Counted from the stretch's first letter, positions 49,173-57,685 are shown. The stretch: 64,000 nucleotides of DNA from Acidimicrobiales bacterium (GCA_022452035.1 JAKURV010000002.1:62001-126000); one strand, 5' to 3'. Notes: a model not told the origin generated them from the sequence alone. Made by a program: numbers and translations.

Positions 49173-49913
49173 TCAGGAGGCAGAAAGCGAGCCACCCTCC
49201 ACGGGTAGTCCCGTGCCGCTGATGTAGTTAGCCGTCTCCGAGCACAAGAAGGCCACAACCCGGCCGAAGTCGGCCGGATCACCGATCCGGCCCATGGGAT
49301 GGGAGGCGGCCACCGCGTCCAGGTCCTGGTATATCTCCTTGAGGCGACCGGTGGCGTGCAGTCCCGGCTGGACCGAATTAACCGTCACGCCATCCCTGGC
49401 CACCTCGGTGGCCGTGGTCTTCAGGAAGCCAGTCAGGCCGGCCCGGGCAGTGTTGGACAGCATCAGCATCGCTGACGGCTCGCGGACAGTGGCCGACGTG
49501 ATAGCCACCACGCGGCCCCAGCCCCGCTCCCTCATGGGAGGAATAAGGGCCTTGCACATGCGCACGTGGGCCAACAGGTTCAACTGCAGGGCCGCCGGGT
49601 ACAGGTCCAGGTCGGTGGACTCAAAGGTGCCAGGCGGGGGACCACCGGCATTAGCCACCAGGATGTCGACGAAGCCGAGCACCTCGACGGCCTCGGCCAG
49701 CATGGCGTCCACGGAGGCGTCGTCGGAAAGGTCGGCGGTGAGGGTGACCGGATCTCCGTCCACCGTGGAGGCCGCGGCGGCCAACCGTTCAGCCGATCGG
49801 GATACCAGTGCTACCCGCACCCCTTCGGCGGCCAGGGCACGGGCCGAGGCCAGCCCCAGGCCGCTCGAAGCGCCAGTGACCAGCGCCGTCCGTCCTTCGA
49901 TTCCGAGGTCCAC
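49173..49913 (-). CDS. SDR-family protein with altered catalytic motif
   Basis: The 246-residue product has a clear SDR Rossmann start (VTGASSGLGLASARALAAEG), VDILVANAGGPPPGTFESTD, VVAITSATVREPSAMLMLSN and NYISGTGLPVEGGSLS. Where classical SDRs have YxxxK, the sequence reads SNTARAGLTG, so the catalytic Tyr and Lys are replaced (Ser or Asn and Arg). It may be inactive, regulatory, or a member of the known SDR subgroup with LSNxxRAG. It is convergent with the FAD-linked oxidase gene (gap 40 bases) and divergent from the small membrane protein gene at 50028. Confidence 0.85.
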   Translation of the reverse strand: MDLGIEGRTALVTGASSGLGLASARALAAEGVRVALVSRSAERLAAAASTVDGDPVTLTADLSDDASVDAMLAEAVEVLGFVDILVANAGGPPPGTFESTDLDLYPAALQLNLLAHVRMCKALIPPMRERGWGRVVAITSATVREPSAMLMLSNTARAGLTGFLKTTATEVARDGVTVNSVQPGLHATGRLKEIYQDLDAVAASHPMGRIGDPADFGRVVAFLCSETANYISGTGLPVEGGSLSAS

Positions 49914-50027
49914 GGTGGGCCCCTCCTCCGGGCCGTGCGGTCCCCGACACCGGACCGTCGGGCGGACGGTAGTTCCCCGACGCTCCGGCGTCGCCGTCCG
50001 GGAGGGTCAACTGGCAGGCTGTGGCCC

Positions 50028-50201
50028 GTGCACATTGACAGCGAGGCCCTGACCTGGTGGCTATTCCTGGCTTCTGCCGTGGTGTTTGTGTTGGCGTCGG
50101 TCCGAGCCGGTGACTTGTTGTTTACCGTCGGCTCGGTTCTCTTCCTTGCCGCCTGCGCGGTGTTCCTTGCCGGGCGTGGGCGCCCGACCGGCGACCGGTG
50201 A
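50028..50201 (+). CDS. Small two-helix membrane protein
   Basis: A GTG at 50028 opens 57 codons that end at 50201, overlapping the GTG start of the ThDP enzyme by four bases (GTGA). The product has two hydrophobic helices, about residues 8-26 (ALTWWLFLASAVVFVLASVR) and 31-50 (LLFTVGSVLFLAACAVFLAG), with a short charged turn and a basic tail. It resembles the small cytochrome-oxidase-type or holin-like membrane peptides only in shape. The tight coupling makes it credible as a real gene. Function unknown. Confidence 0.6.
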   Translation: MHIDSEALTWWLFLASAVVFVLASVRAGDLLFTVGSVLFLAACAVFLAGRGRPTGDR

Positions 50202-51874
50202 CCGGCACCAGCCAGAACGGCGGGCGGCTACTAGTCGACTGCCTGCTGGCCCAGGGCGTCGACACGGCCTTCGGGGTGCCAGGTGAGAGCTACCTGGCCG
50301 TGCTGGACGCTCTTCACGACGTCGGGGACCGCCTACGGTTCGTGGCCTGTCGCCACGAAGGCGGCGCGGCCTACATGTCCGAAGCTTGGGCTCGGCTTAC
50401 CGGACGAACCGGCATCTGCTTCGTGACCCGCGGCCCTGGTGCCGCCAACGCCTCGGTAGGGATCCACACCGCCGACCAGAGCTCCACGCCCCTGGTTCTG
50501 TTCGTCGGCCAGGTGGGTCGTGGCCACCGGGGCCTGGAGGCCTTCCAGGAAGTCGAATACACGTCGTTCTTTGATGACCTGGCCAAGTGGGTCGTCGAGG
50601 TCGACGACCCAGACGATCTTCCGCGGGTAGTCGAGGCGGCATTCACCGTTGCCCAGGCCGACCGACCGGGCCCTGTCGTCGTGGCGCTCCCTGAGGACAT
50701 ACTGCGCGAGGCGGCTACAGCAGGACCCAGACCGCCGGTGGAGGTGATCGAGCGAGATCCGCCCCTGGCCGACATGACCGCTGTAGGAGACCTCCTGTCT
50801 GATGCCGAGCGGCCCGTTCTACTAGTGGGCGGAGGGGGTTGGACGGCCGACGGGCGCGAGTCGCTGTCCGCCTTCGCCTGCCGCGCTGACCTGCCGGTCG
50901 TGGTGTCGTTCCGCCGCCACGACCTGTTTGACAACACCGACGATCACTACTGCGGTGAGGCCGGGGTGGGGATGCCACCGGCTGTCCGGGAGACGCTGGC
51001 CGGGGCCGACGTGGTGCTGGCTCTGAACTGCCGGTTCGGCGAGATGACCACAGGCGGCTACACGCTATTTGGGACCGACGGCACGGATGCCGGACAGCGC
51101 ATCGCCCATATTCACGCCTCGGCGTTCGAGTTCGGCAAGGTGGTCCGAGCCGAGGTACCCGTCCACGCCGGTCCCAACGCCGCCGCCCGGGCCCTGGCCG
51201 CCACACCGGTGGACAGCTCCCGGTGGGTGGGGTGGCGGTCTGATCGGCGGGACGCCTTTTTGGCCACCCTGGATTGCCCACCGCAGCTTGGCGACCTAGA
51301 TCTCGGAGAGGTGACGGCCTGGCTACGGGACCGCTTACCGGATGACGTGGTGGTGACCAACGGGGCTGGCAACTTCTCGGTGTGGCCTAACAAGTTTCTG
51401 CTCTACGGACCTGGGGCCCGGCTCCTGGCCCCCCAGAACGGCACCATGGGCTACGGCCTTCCGGCAGCCGTCGCCGCCAAGGTGGTCGACCCGGACCGGA
51501 CCGTCGTCTGTTTCGCCGGGGACGGCGACGTCCAGATGACGTTCCCGGAACTGGGGACGGCCGTCCAGGCAGGCGCCCTGCCGGTGGTTCTGGTCGTGGA
51601 CAACTCCTCGTGGGGCACCATCCGGATGCACCAGGAATTCCACCATCCGGGTCGCGTTTCGGCCACTGATCTCATGAATCCCGACTTCGTTGCCCTGGCC
51701 AGCGCCTACGGCATGCACGCTGAACGGGTTGACCGGACCGACCAGTTCGCACCAGCCTTCGAGCGGGCGCTGGCCTCGGTCACCGGCGCACTCCTGCACC
51801 TCGTGACAACTGCCGAGCAGCTCACCCCCCGCCTTACTGTCCAGGACGCACGCCGCGCCGACGGAAGGGAATGA
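50198..51874 (+). CDS. Thiamine-diphosphate-dependent enzyme, acetolactate synthase-like
   Basis: The 558-residue product has a PYR domain with LLVDCLLAQGVDTAFGVPGE, VACRHEGGAAYMSEAWARLT (catalytic Glu slightly displaced), TRGPGAANASVGIHTADQSS, and a PP domain VVCFAGDGDVQMTFPELGTA with the GDG-DNSSWGT motif. It resembles acetolactate synthase and benzoylformate decarboxylase more than Xsc. Without an IlvN regulatory subunit gene nearby, a catabolic decarboxylase or oxalyl-CoA-type role is more probable than branched-chain biosynthesis. It starts at a GTG coupled to the small membrane gene and is followed after 7 bases by a PhyH gene. Confidence 0.87.
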   Translation: MTGTSQNGGRLLVDCLLAQGVDTAFGVPGESYLAVLDALHDVGDRLRFVACRHEGGAAYMSEAWARLTGRTGICFVTRGPGAANASVGIHTADQSSTPLVLFVGQVGRGHRGLEAFQEVEYTSFFDDLAKWVVEVDDPDDLPRVVEAAFTVAQADRPGPVVVALPEDILREAATAGPRPPVEVIERDPPLADMTAVGDLLSDAERPVLLVGGGGWTADGRESLSAFACRADLPVVVSFRRHDLFDNTDDHYCGEAGVGMPPAVRETLAGADVVLALNCRFGEMTTGGYTLFGTDGTDAGQRIAHIHASAFEFGKVVRAEVPVHAGPNAAARALAATPVDSSRWVGWRSDRRDAFLATLDCPPQLGDLDLGEVTAWLRDRLPDDVVVTNGAGNFSVWPNKFLLYGPGARLLAPQNGTMGYGLPAAVAAKVVDPDRTVVCFAGDGDVQMTFPELGTAVQAGALPVVLVVDNSSWGTIRMHQEFHHPGRVSATDLMNPDFVALASAYGMHAERVDRTDQFAPAFERALASVTGALLHLVTTAEQLTPRLTVQDARRADGRE

Positions 51875-51881
51875 TCGGGCC

Positions 51882-52739
51882 ATGGATTCCAAACCCCTAT
51901 GTCGCTTCCCGGCTACCGCCCCGGTGACCGACATGCTCGAGGCGTTCGACGCTGACGGTGGGCTGGTCGTCGAGGAGATGGTCGAACAACCTGTCATCAA
52001 TGCCATCAGGGAGGCAGCTGACCTCCACGCCGAAGGTGTTGTACCGGGGTCGGCCGACCAGGGCATGGGGGAGGAGGGGACGTTCTTCGTTGGAAAGAAC
52101 ACCAAACGCTTTTCGAGCCTGGGTCTGCTCACCGACGCCTTCTTCGACCTCCTAGAGAATGAGGTCTACACGGCGCTGGCCGATGCCGTGCTGTTGCCCA
52201 ACTGCGGTTCCTATTGGGTGAACACTTCCCAGGTCATGTACATCGGCCCCGGCGAAACCGCCCAGGTTCTGCATCGGGACGCCGACAACTGGTTCCAGCA
52301 CATGGCGCCGACATGGCCCGACACGCCTGAGGTGACGATCAGCGCCATGATCGGGCTGGAGGAGGTGACCGAAGAGCTAGGGGCCACGAGATGCGTGCCC
52401 GGGAGCCACCGCTGGCCAGAGTTAAACGTCTACGAGTTCGACGTCGAGACGGTGCCCGCCGAGCTGGAATCCGGCGACGCCTTCGTCTACTCAGGGAAGG
52501 TGCTCCACGGGGGCGGGGCTAACACCACGCCGGGACGGTGGCGACGGGCTTTGCACTTGAGCTTCGTAGTCGGTTGGCTGACGCCAGAGGAGGCCCATCC
52601 GCTCGACCACGTCGACGGGCTGGCCGACCGGTCGCCACGGGTACAGCGGCTGCTCGGCCAGCGGTCGTACGACCCGCGTCCGCACCTCGGCGGTGGCCTG
52701 TGGCTCCGACACGTCCGTCCGCTGGAGGACCAGGCTTGA
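51882..52739 (+). CDS. PhyH-family 2-oxoglutarate-dependent dioxygenase, copy 4
   Basis: The 285-residue product has the PhyH plan: VTDMLEAFDADGGLVVEEMV, AQVLHRDADNWFQHMAPTWP with the HxD iron pair, LGATRCVPGSHRWPELNVYE, and GDAFVYSGKVLHGGGANTTP with the distal His. It is least like the other three PhyH proteins in the window. It lies 7 bases after a ThDP enzyme and is convergent with the BetI-like repressor. It may hydroxylate a substrate whose product is decarboxylated by that enzyme; this is inference from order only. Confidence 0.86.
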   Translation: MDSKPLCRFPATAPVTDMLEAFDADGGLVVEEMVEQPVINAIREAADLHAEGVVPGSADQGMGEEGTFFVGKNTKRFSSLGLLTDAFFDLLENEVYTALADAVLLPNCGSYWVNTSQVMYIGPGETAQVLHRDADNWFQHMAPTWPDTPEVTISAMIGLEEVTEELGATRCVPGSHRWPELNVYEFDVETVPAELESGDAFVYSGKVLHGGGANTTPGRWRRALHLSFVVGWLTPEEAHPLDHVDGLADRSPRVQRLLGQRSYDPRPHLGGGLWLRHVRPLEDQA

Positions 52740-52776
52740 TCGCCGGTCGCTCGACCGGATTCCGTCGAGCGACGGG

Positions 52777-53382
52777 TTAGCCGATCTCGGCCTCGATTGC
52801 GTCGGCGACCAAGCGTCGCGTCTCGACGTCGTTGATCGCCCCGCCATGGGCCACCTGCTGGATGGCCAAGCCCTCGATAAGGCAGGCCAGCCGCCATGCC
52901 GAGTCCCTGGGGTTGACACAGGCGAAGTCCCCGGAGGCGACACCGTTGGTGAGGGTGTCAGCGAGAACCTCAACCCACGCCTCGTCCAACTCCATGACCG
53001 TCCGTCGAAAGGATTCGGACCGCAGCGCCACCGCCCAGCCCTCGATCCACAGTCGCCAACTAGAGAAGCCGCTGGCTGGGAAGAAATTGTCGACCACTAT
53101 GTCGAGGAGTTCTCTCGGCGTTCCGTCGGTGTTCACCAGGAGCCGTAAAGCTTCTAGTTCCTTTTCGGCGGCGTGCCGGAACGCGGCGGCTAGGAGTTCA
53201 TCCTTGGTGTCGAAGTGGTAGTGGACGAGACCGGTCGAGATCCCGAGGTACTTCGCCACGTCGCCCACCCGAGTGGAGGCGATTCCTTGCTTGCTCATCA
53301 CCGTGCAGGTGGCCTCAAGGATCTGGATCCGGCGCTTCTCAACGGCCGGTCCGGGTCCTTGCGACTTTTCCACCGGCCGCAT
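52777..53382 (-). CDS. TetR-family regulator, BetI-like
   Basis: The 201-residue product has an N-terminal TetR helix-turn-helix: RRIQILEATCTVMSKQGIAS, STRVGDVAKYLGISTGLVHY and HFDTKDELLAAAF. The C-terminal part (FPASGFSSWRLWIEGWAVAL and LACLIEGLAIQQVAHGGA) matches the BetI-type ligand domain (tetracycline-repressor class, betaine/choline sensing relatives). It is divergent from potA with a TGAC-rich palindrome 14 bases ahead of its start; a near-identical palindrome precedes potD and the Rieske gene. It probably represses the transporter unit until its ligand, perhaps a betaine or polyamine, appears. Confidence 0.92.
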   Translation of the reverse strand: MRPVEKSQGPGPAVEKRRIQILEATCTVMSKQGIASTRVGDVAKYLGISTGLVHYHFDTKDELLAAAFRHAAEKELEALRLLVNTDGTPRELLDIVVDNFFPASGFSSWRLWIEGWAVALRSESFRRTVMELDEAWVEVLADTLTNGVASGDFACVNPRDSAWRLACLIEGLAIQQVAHGGAINDVETRRLVADAIEAEIG

Positions 53383-53395
53383 CCTATCGACTGAC

Positions 53396-53417
53396 TGACT
53401 GACCCGTCAGTTCGTCA
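53396..53417. promoter_or_regulatory. Putative TetR operator A
   Basis: A 22-base dyad that begins TGACTGAC, has CAGT in its right half and ends GTCA. It matches 57664-57685 at 18 of 22 positions. It lies between the tetR start (53382) and potA (53443), so it could control both. Confidence 0.6.
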
Positions 53418-53442
53418 CAGCCCGAGCCGATACGCTGCGACG

Positions 53443-54486
53443 ATGGCGGTCGCCACGGGCCACGTGGTCCTCTCCGACCTCGAGAAGCGGTTCGACGACG
53501 TGGCCGTAGTCCGGGGCATCGACCTCGACATAGCGCCCGGCGAGTTCTTCTCCCTGCTCGGGCCGTCGGGATGTGGCAAGACCACAACGCTGCGCATAAT
53601 CGGGGGCTTCGAACGGCCGGACCGGGGTTCGGTGTGGATCGACAGCGAGGAGGTCACTGACCTGGCGCCGGAACACCGGCCGGTCAACACCGTCTTCCAG
53701 AGTTACGCGCTTTTCCCCCACCTCACCGTGGAACGCAACGTGGCCTTCGGGCTGCGGTTCCAGAAGGTTCCGACCGATGAGGTGGCGACGCGGGTCGCAC
53801 GGGCGCTGGCCCTGGTCGAGCTCAGTGGCTTGGAGGGTCGGCGTCCCCACCAGCTTTCCGGAGGGCAGCAGCAGCGCGTCGCTCTGGCCCGGGCCCTGAT
53901 ACTGGAGCCGCGGGTCCTGCTGCTCGACGAGCCGTTGGGGGCGTTGGACGCCCGTCTCCGCAAGGCCCTTCAAGTCGAGCTACGCAGCCTCCAGCAGGCG
54001 ATCGGCATCACCTTTGTGTACGTCACCCACGACCAGGAGGAGGCGCTGACGATGAGCGACCGCTTGGCCGTGATGGACGAGGGCCGTCTGGTGCAGGTGG
54101 GGACCCCTCGGGAGGTCTATGAGGAGCCGATCGACGGCTCGGTGGCCGATTTCCTGGGCGTGGCCAACCTGCTCGACGTGGAACACCTGGGCGGAGGGAG
54201 GATCCAGGTTGGGGACCGAGTACTTCGGGCGACTGGTGACGGACCGGTCGGGCGCTGCCGGGTGGTCATTCGTCCCGAGAGGGTCCGGCTGGTCGAAGGA
54301 GAGCCAGACAATGGACTACCCGTTGTAGTGGAGCGGCGGGTTTTCACTGGCGCCACCACCCAGGTCCACCTCCGAAGCGGAGACCTGGCCTTTCATGCCT
54401 TGGTGGCCAATAGCGGCGGGGTGGCAGGCGACGGTGTTACCCACGCGGAGATGCCGGTCGACGCCCTCCGCTTGCTGGCCAGTTGA
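53443..54486 (+). CDS. potA: Pot-type ABC transporter ATPase (PotA-like)
   Basis: The 347-residue ATPase has Walker A LGPSGCGKTTTLRIIGG, Q-loop TVFQSYALFPHLTVERNVAF, signature HQLSGGQQQRVALARALI, Walker B RVLLLDEPLGALD and the His switch in VYVTHDQEEALTMSDRLAV. After about residue 240 comes the TOBE_2 regulatory domain (GRCRVVIRPERVRLVEGEPD). This layout fits polyamine, sulfate or glycine betaine importers of the Pot/Fbp group. It is separated from potB, potC and potD by lying on the opposite strand, and the group is held together by the two TetR operators. The substrate is inferred only. Confidence 0.9.
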   Translation: MAVATGHVVLSDLEKRFDDVAVVRGIDLDIAPGEFFSLLGPSGCGKTTTLRIIGGFERPDRGSVWIDSEEVTDLAPEHRPVNTVFQSYALFPHLTVERNVAFGLRFQKVPTDEVATRVARALALVELSGLEGRRPHQLSGGQQQRVALARALILEPRVLLLDEPLGALDARLRKALQVELRSLQQAIGITFVYVTHDQEEALTMSDRLAVMDEGRLVQVGTPREVYEEPIDGSVADFLGVANLLDVEHLGGGRIQVGDRVLRATGDGPVGRCRVVIRPERVRLVEGEPDNGLPVVVERRVFTGATTQVHLRSGDLAFHALVANSGGVAGDGVTHAEMPVDALRLLAS

Positions 54487-54507
54487 CCGATTCCAGGTCC
54501 GTTGGGC

Positions 54508-55383
54508 TCAGATGCCGACTGAGGTGAGGTCGGCCAGCGCTGACTCCTTGGTGCCGCGACGACGCCGGAACCATGACATGACGGTGGCTCCGAGGGCGAG
54601 GGCGACCAGCGTGGAGGCGACGAGGAACGAGGCTAGGGCGTTTAGCGCCGGCGTAGAGCTGGTCCGCACGGCCGAGTAGATCCGGACAGGCACCGTCTCC
54701 GACCCGGCCCCCGAGGACAGGAAGGCGCTGATTACGAAGTCGTCGATCGACATGGCGAACACGATCACGAAACCGGCGAAGATGGCCGGGGCAAGCAGCG
54801 GGAGGAGAACCAGGCGGAGGGCCTGGAACTGGCTAGCGCCCAGGTCCCGAGCCGCCTCCTCGTAGTCCCGTCCTATCGACAGGAGCCGGCCGCGGGCCAC
54901 CACAACCACGTACGAAATGGAGAAGGTCACGTGGCCTAGCAACTGGGCTGGCCGTCCCAGCGGGATTCCGGTGTACAGGCTCGTGAAGACCAACAGCAGC
55001 GAGGCACCCATCACGATCTCGGGGGTGACGAGCGGGACCAACATCAACCAGTTGGCGCCGCTGGCCGTCCGGGACCGCCATCGAGCTAGGCCGATAGCCA
55101 GAGTGATACCGATCGGGGTGGCCACCAGCATGGTGAGGAGAGCCAGAACCAACGAGTTGCGCAGGGCACTGTGCAGTGTCTCGTCGTGGAGAAGCGAGGC
55201 ATTAGGTTCCCCGGTCCACCAGCGCAGCGAGAAGCCCTGCCAGACGGAGCGACTGCGCCCACCATTGAACGAGAACAAGACGGCGATGGCCACCGGCAGA
55301 AACATCCAAAGCACGTAGGCCCACGTCCAGGTGGCAAGGCCGATCGGCCGCCGCCACGGGTTCCGACTTCGTCGGCCGCTCAC
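54508..55383 (-). CDS. potC: Pot-type ABC transporter permease (PotC-like)
   Basis: The 291-residue permease has six or so membrane helices and the coupling motif LSIGRDYEEAARDLGASQFQ, then ALRLVLLPLLAPAIFAGFVI, followed by FAMSIDDFVISAFLSSGAGS, standard for PotC. It begins with a GTG overlapping the potB stop (GTGA) and converges on potA with 21 bases between. It forms the second half of the pore. Confidence 0.88.
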   Translation of the reverse strand: MSGRRSRNPWRRPIGLATWTWAYVLWMFLPVAIAVLFSFNGGRSRSVWQGFSLRWWTGEPNASLLHDETLHSALRNSLVLALLTMLVATPIGITLAIGLARWRSRTASGANWLMLVPLVTPEIVMGASLLLVFTSLYTGIPLGRPAQLLGHVTFSISYVVVVARGRLLSIGRDYEEAARDLGASQFQALRLVLLPLLAPAIFAGFVIVFAMSIDDFVISAFLSSGAGSETVPVRIYSAVRTSSTPALNALASFLVASTLVALALGATVMSWFRRRRGTKESALADLTSVGI

Positions 55384-56309
55384 GCCCGGATCTCCCGCTG
55401 CATCCGCATGGTGCTGACTAGGTAGTAGGACATGAGGACGACCAGAAGGGCCGACAGCACCAAGACCAGGACAGCCCCCTTCTGGGGCTGGGTGGTGGCG
55501 TTCAGGTAGAAGTCGACCTGGTTCCCCACCATCTCAGTGGCCGGCGACCGCGACAGCATGTCGTTCGTGTAGTAGTCACCGAACATGGGCAGGGCGATGA
55601 TCACACCGGCCCCGAGCATCCCGGGACGCGACAGTGGGATGGTCACGAGGTGGAACGTCCGGCCCGGTCCGGCCCCCAGGTCACGGGCTGCCTCAAGGAG
55701 CCGGCCGTCGAGTCGCTCGAGGGCGGCGTAAAGGGGGAGGACTAGGAATGGGACGTAGCCGTATACCAGACCCAGCACCACGGTGATCGGCTGGCCGTCC
55801 AACCAGTTCACCTGGACCCCGAACACCGAGAAGGCCCGGGTTACCCAGCCGTCAACCTGTAGCAGGTTGACCCAGGCCAGCATCCGCATCAGGTAGTTGA
55901 CCCAGAACGGCAGGATCATTAGGGCTAGGAGTAGGCCGCGCCACCGTCCAGCGTGCCGAGCCAGGTAGTACGCCACCGGATAGCCGACGAGGAACGAAAG
56001 GACGACGGCACACACCACATAGGAAATGGTGCGTAGGAACACCTTCCGGAGGCTCCCCCCGAAAATTTCGCCGAGGACCTCGCCCGCATTGCCGAAGCTC
56101 CAGTTGAGAGGGTTCCAGGCCGGGACGGCGTTACGGAAGACGGGATCAATGTCTCCGAAGGCCACGCAGACCAGCGCGTAGAACGGCAGCACGAACAGCA
56201 CCAGTAGCCAGACCGTCCCTGGGAGGGCGAACAGCCCCCACAGGGTGCCCCGGTCAGCGCGCCGTCGTGACCTGTCGGAGGTTGTTACGGAGGTTGGGGT
56301 GCCGGTCAC
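55380..56309 (-). CDS. potB: Pot-type ABC transporter permease (PotB-like)
   Basis: The product of about 309 residues has the PotB plan: LWGLFALPGTVWLLVLFVLP as the first helix, about six membrane segments, and the coupling loop RLDGRLLEAARDLGAGPGRT then FHLVTIPLSRPGMLGAGVII. A GTG at 56309 is favoured; a longer frame to 56399 would overlap the end of potD and adds only a proline-rich start. The next gene (potC) overlaps its stop, so the order potD-potB-potC is a single operon on the minus strand. Confidence 0.87.
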   Translation of the reverse strand: MTGTPTSVTTSDRSRRRADRGTLWGLFALPGTVWLLVLFVLPFYALVCVAFGDIDPVFRNAVPAWNPLNWSFGNAGEVLGEIFGGSLRKVFLRTISYVVCAVVLSFLVGYPVAYYLARHAGRWRGLLLALMILPFWVNYLMRMLAWVNLLQVDGWVTRAFSVFGVQVNWLDGQPITVVLGLVYGYVPFLVLPLYAALERLDGRLLEAARDLGAGPGRTFHLVTIPLSRPGMLGAGVIIALPMFGDYYTNDMLSRSPATEMVGNQVDFYLNATTQPQKGAVLVLVLSALLVVLMSYYLVSTMRMQREIRA

Positions 56310-56355
56310 CGTCGTCGCTCGGCGGGAAACCGGTCGCCCGACAGTGGGCCGAGGA

Positions 56356-57609
56356 TCAGCCGGCGGTGAACTTGGCCCAGACGTCGGTCCAGCGGGCATC
56401 CACGTCCGGCTCTAGGGCCACGGCTCGGTTGCCCTTGGCGTACTGCGCCGGGGTTATCAGGGCGTTGGCCAGATTGGCCGGGACGTATTCCCAGTCAATC
56501 AGCGTCTGGGCGTCCAGGGCCTCAAGGGCCGGCTGGTAGCCCGTCCACCCGAAGTTTTCCAGGGCGTTGTCGACGTCGAGGAAGAAGTTGATGAACTCAT
56601 GGGCCAGGACGGGACGTTGGGCGTTCCTGGCCACGCAGAAGACGTCGTTTCCGGTCACCATGTCGTCGGGCTGCCAATAGCCAAGTTCGGTCCATGAGGC
56701 ATCCTCCGGGAGGTACCAGACACCGAGGAGCATGTCACCTGACCAGCACTGGTTGACTACGCGTGTTCCGGCGGGGACCTCGGTGTAGGCGAGGATGTCG
56801 ATCTTTGGGTTTGTGGCAGCCGACATCTCCCGGAGGTCCTCCAGGGCGGCGTTCAGGACCTTCTGGTCGCCGGTGTTGATGTCCTCACCGTTGCGGTGCA
56901 GCACCGAGCCGATCACATCGCGGTAGGAGTCCAAGATACCGAGGCGACCGGAATAGGCGGAGTCCCACAGGATGTCCCACCCGTTGCCCGACTCGAAGTA
57001 GGACGTGTCGACGTCCATATCCGTCCGGTAGCCGATCCCCGTCGAATAAATGATGTACGGCGTCGTGTACTGGGCACCCACGTCGTAGTAGGGGTCGCGG
57101 AGGCCTTCAATGACGTTGCCGAAATTGGACAAGTAGGAGTGATTGAGGGGCTGGAGCAATTCAGCAGCCACCAGCCGGGACAGAACGGAGTCGGTCATCC
57201 CGATGATGAGGTCGGGCGTGAAGGCACCGGAGCGGAGCTTGTTGAGTGCCCCCTCCTCGGTGTCGTAGGTGGTGACGGCGGTCTTGACGCCGTAGGTCTC
57301 CTCAAACCGGGCGACCACGTCCGGGTTGAGGTAGTCCACGTAGTTGAGGATCTGCAGGGTTCCGCCCTCGTGAGCTTTCCCGGCGGCTACGGCGTCCCCG
57401 ACCGTAGGGAGCGTGACCGGCTTGTCAGGCCGGGCCAGTTTCAGGGCTGTGCCCGAACCGCCGTCGCTTCCGCAGGCGGCGAGGATCGACGGGCCGAGTA
57501 CCAGGCCCCCAGCGGCCACAGCCGAGCCACCGAGGAACTGGCGCCTACTGACCGGAGCGCGGCTGGCGGAGGTAGTCGGGTGTCGGTGTTCAGACCGGCG
57601 GTTCTTCAT
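56356..57609 (-). CDS. potD: Pot-type substrate-binding protein, Tat-exported lipoprotein
   Basis: The product of about 417 residues starts at an ATG with AGGGGG upstream. A twin-arginine motif SRRQFLGG precedes a hydrophobic stretch, followed by the lipobox ILAAC, so it should be exported folded and lipid anchored. The mature protein resembles PotD/PotF (LQILNYVDYLNPDVVARFEE, DTEEGALNKLRSGAFTPDLI, RNAQRPVLAHEFINFFLDVD). Residues that bind the amine in PotD are not securely visible, so polyamine, betaine or related cations are all possible. It is the first gene of the potDBC operon, reading left from an operator shared with the Rieske gene. Confidence 0.88.
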   Translation of the reverse strand: MKNRRSEHRHPTTSASRAPVSRRQFLGGSAVAAGGLVLGPSILAACGSDGGSGTALKLARPDKPVTLPTVGDAVAAGKAHEGGTLQILNYVDYLNPDVVARFEETYGVKTAVTTYDTEEGALNKLRSGAFTPDLIIGMTDSVLSRLVAAELLQPLNHSYLSNFGNVIEGLRDPYYDVGAQYTTPYIIYSTGIGYRTDMDVDTSYFESGNGWDILWDSAYSGRLGILDSYRDVIGSVLHRNGEDINTGDQKVLNAALEDLREMSAATNPKIDILAYTEVPAGTRVVNQCWSGDMLLGVWYLPEDASWTELGYWQPDDMVTGNDVFCVARNAQRPVLAHEFINFFLDVDNALENFGWTGYQPALEALDAQTLIDWEYVPANLANALITPAQYAKGNRAVALEPDVDARWTDVWAKFTAG

Positions 57610-57663
57610 CGATGGGCCCCCTCGTGGTAGTTCTCGCGAAGGCGCGGCACTATAGTCAGCCAC

Positions 57664-57685
57664 TGACTGACTCGCCAGTCAGTCA
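57664..57685. promoter_or_regulatory. Putative TetR operator B
   Basis: A near-perfect 22-base dyad, TGACTGACTCG then CCAGTCAGTCA, with 10 of 11 paired positions. It lies between potD (start 57609) and the Rieske gene (start 57761) and repeats operator A. Confidence 0.65.

Noticed and set aside
53391-53403. Tetranucleotide (TGAC) microsatellite near the TetR gene
   Set aside because: The repeats are part of a 22-base dyad that recurs at 57664, so they are better explained as a regulator site.
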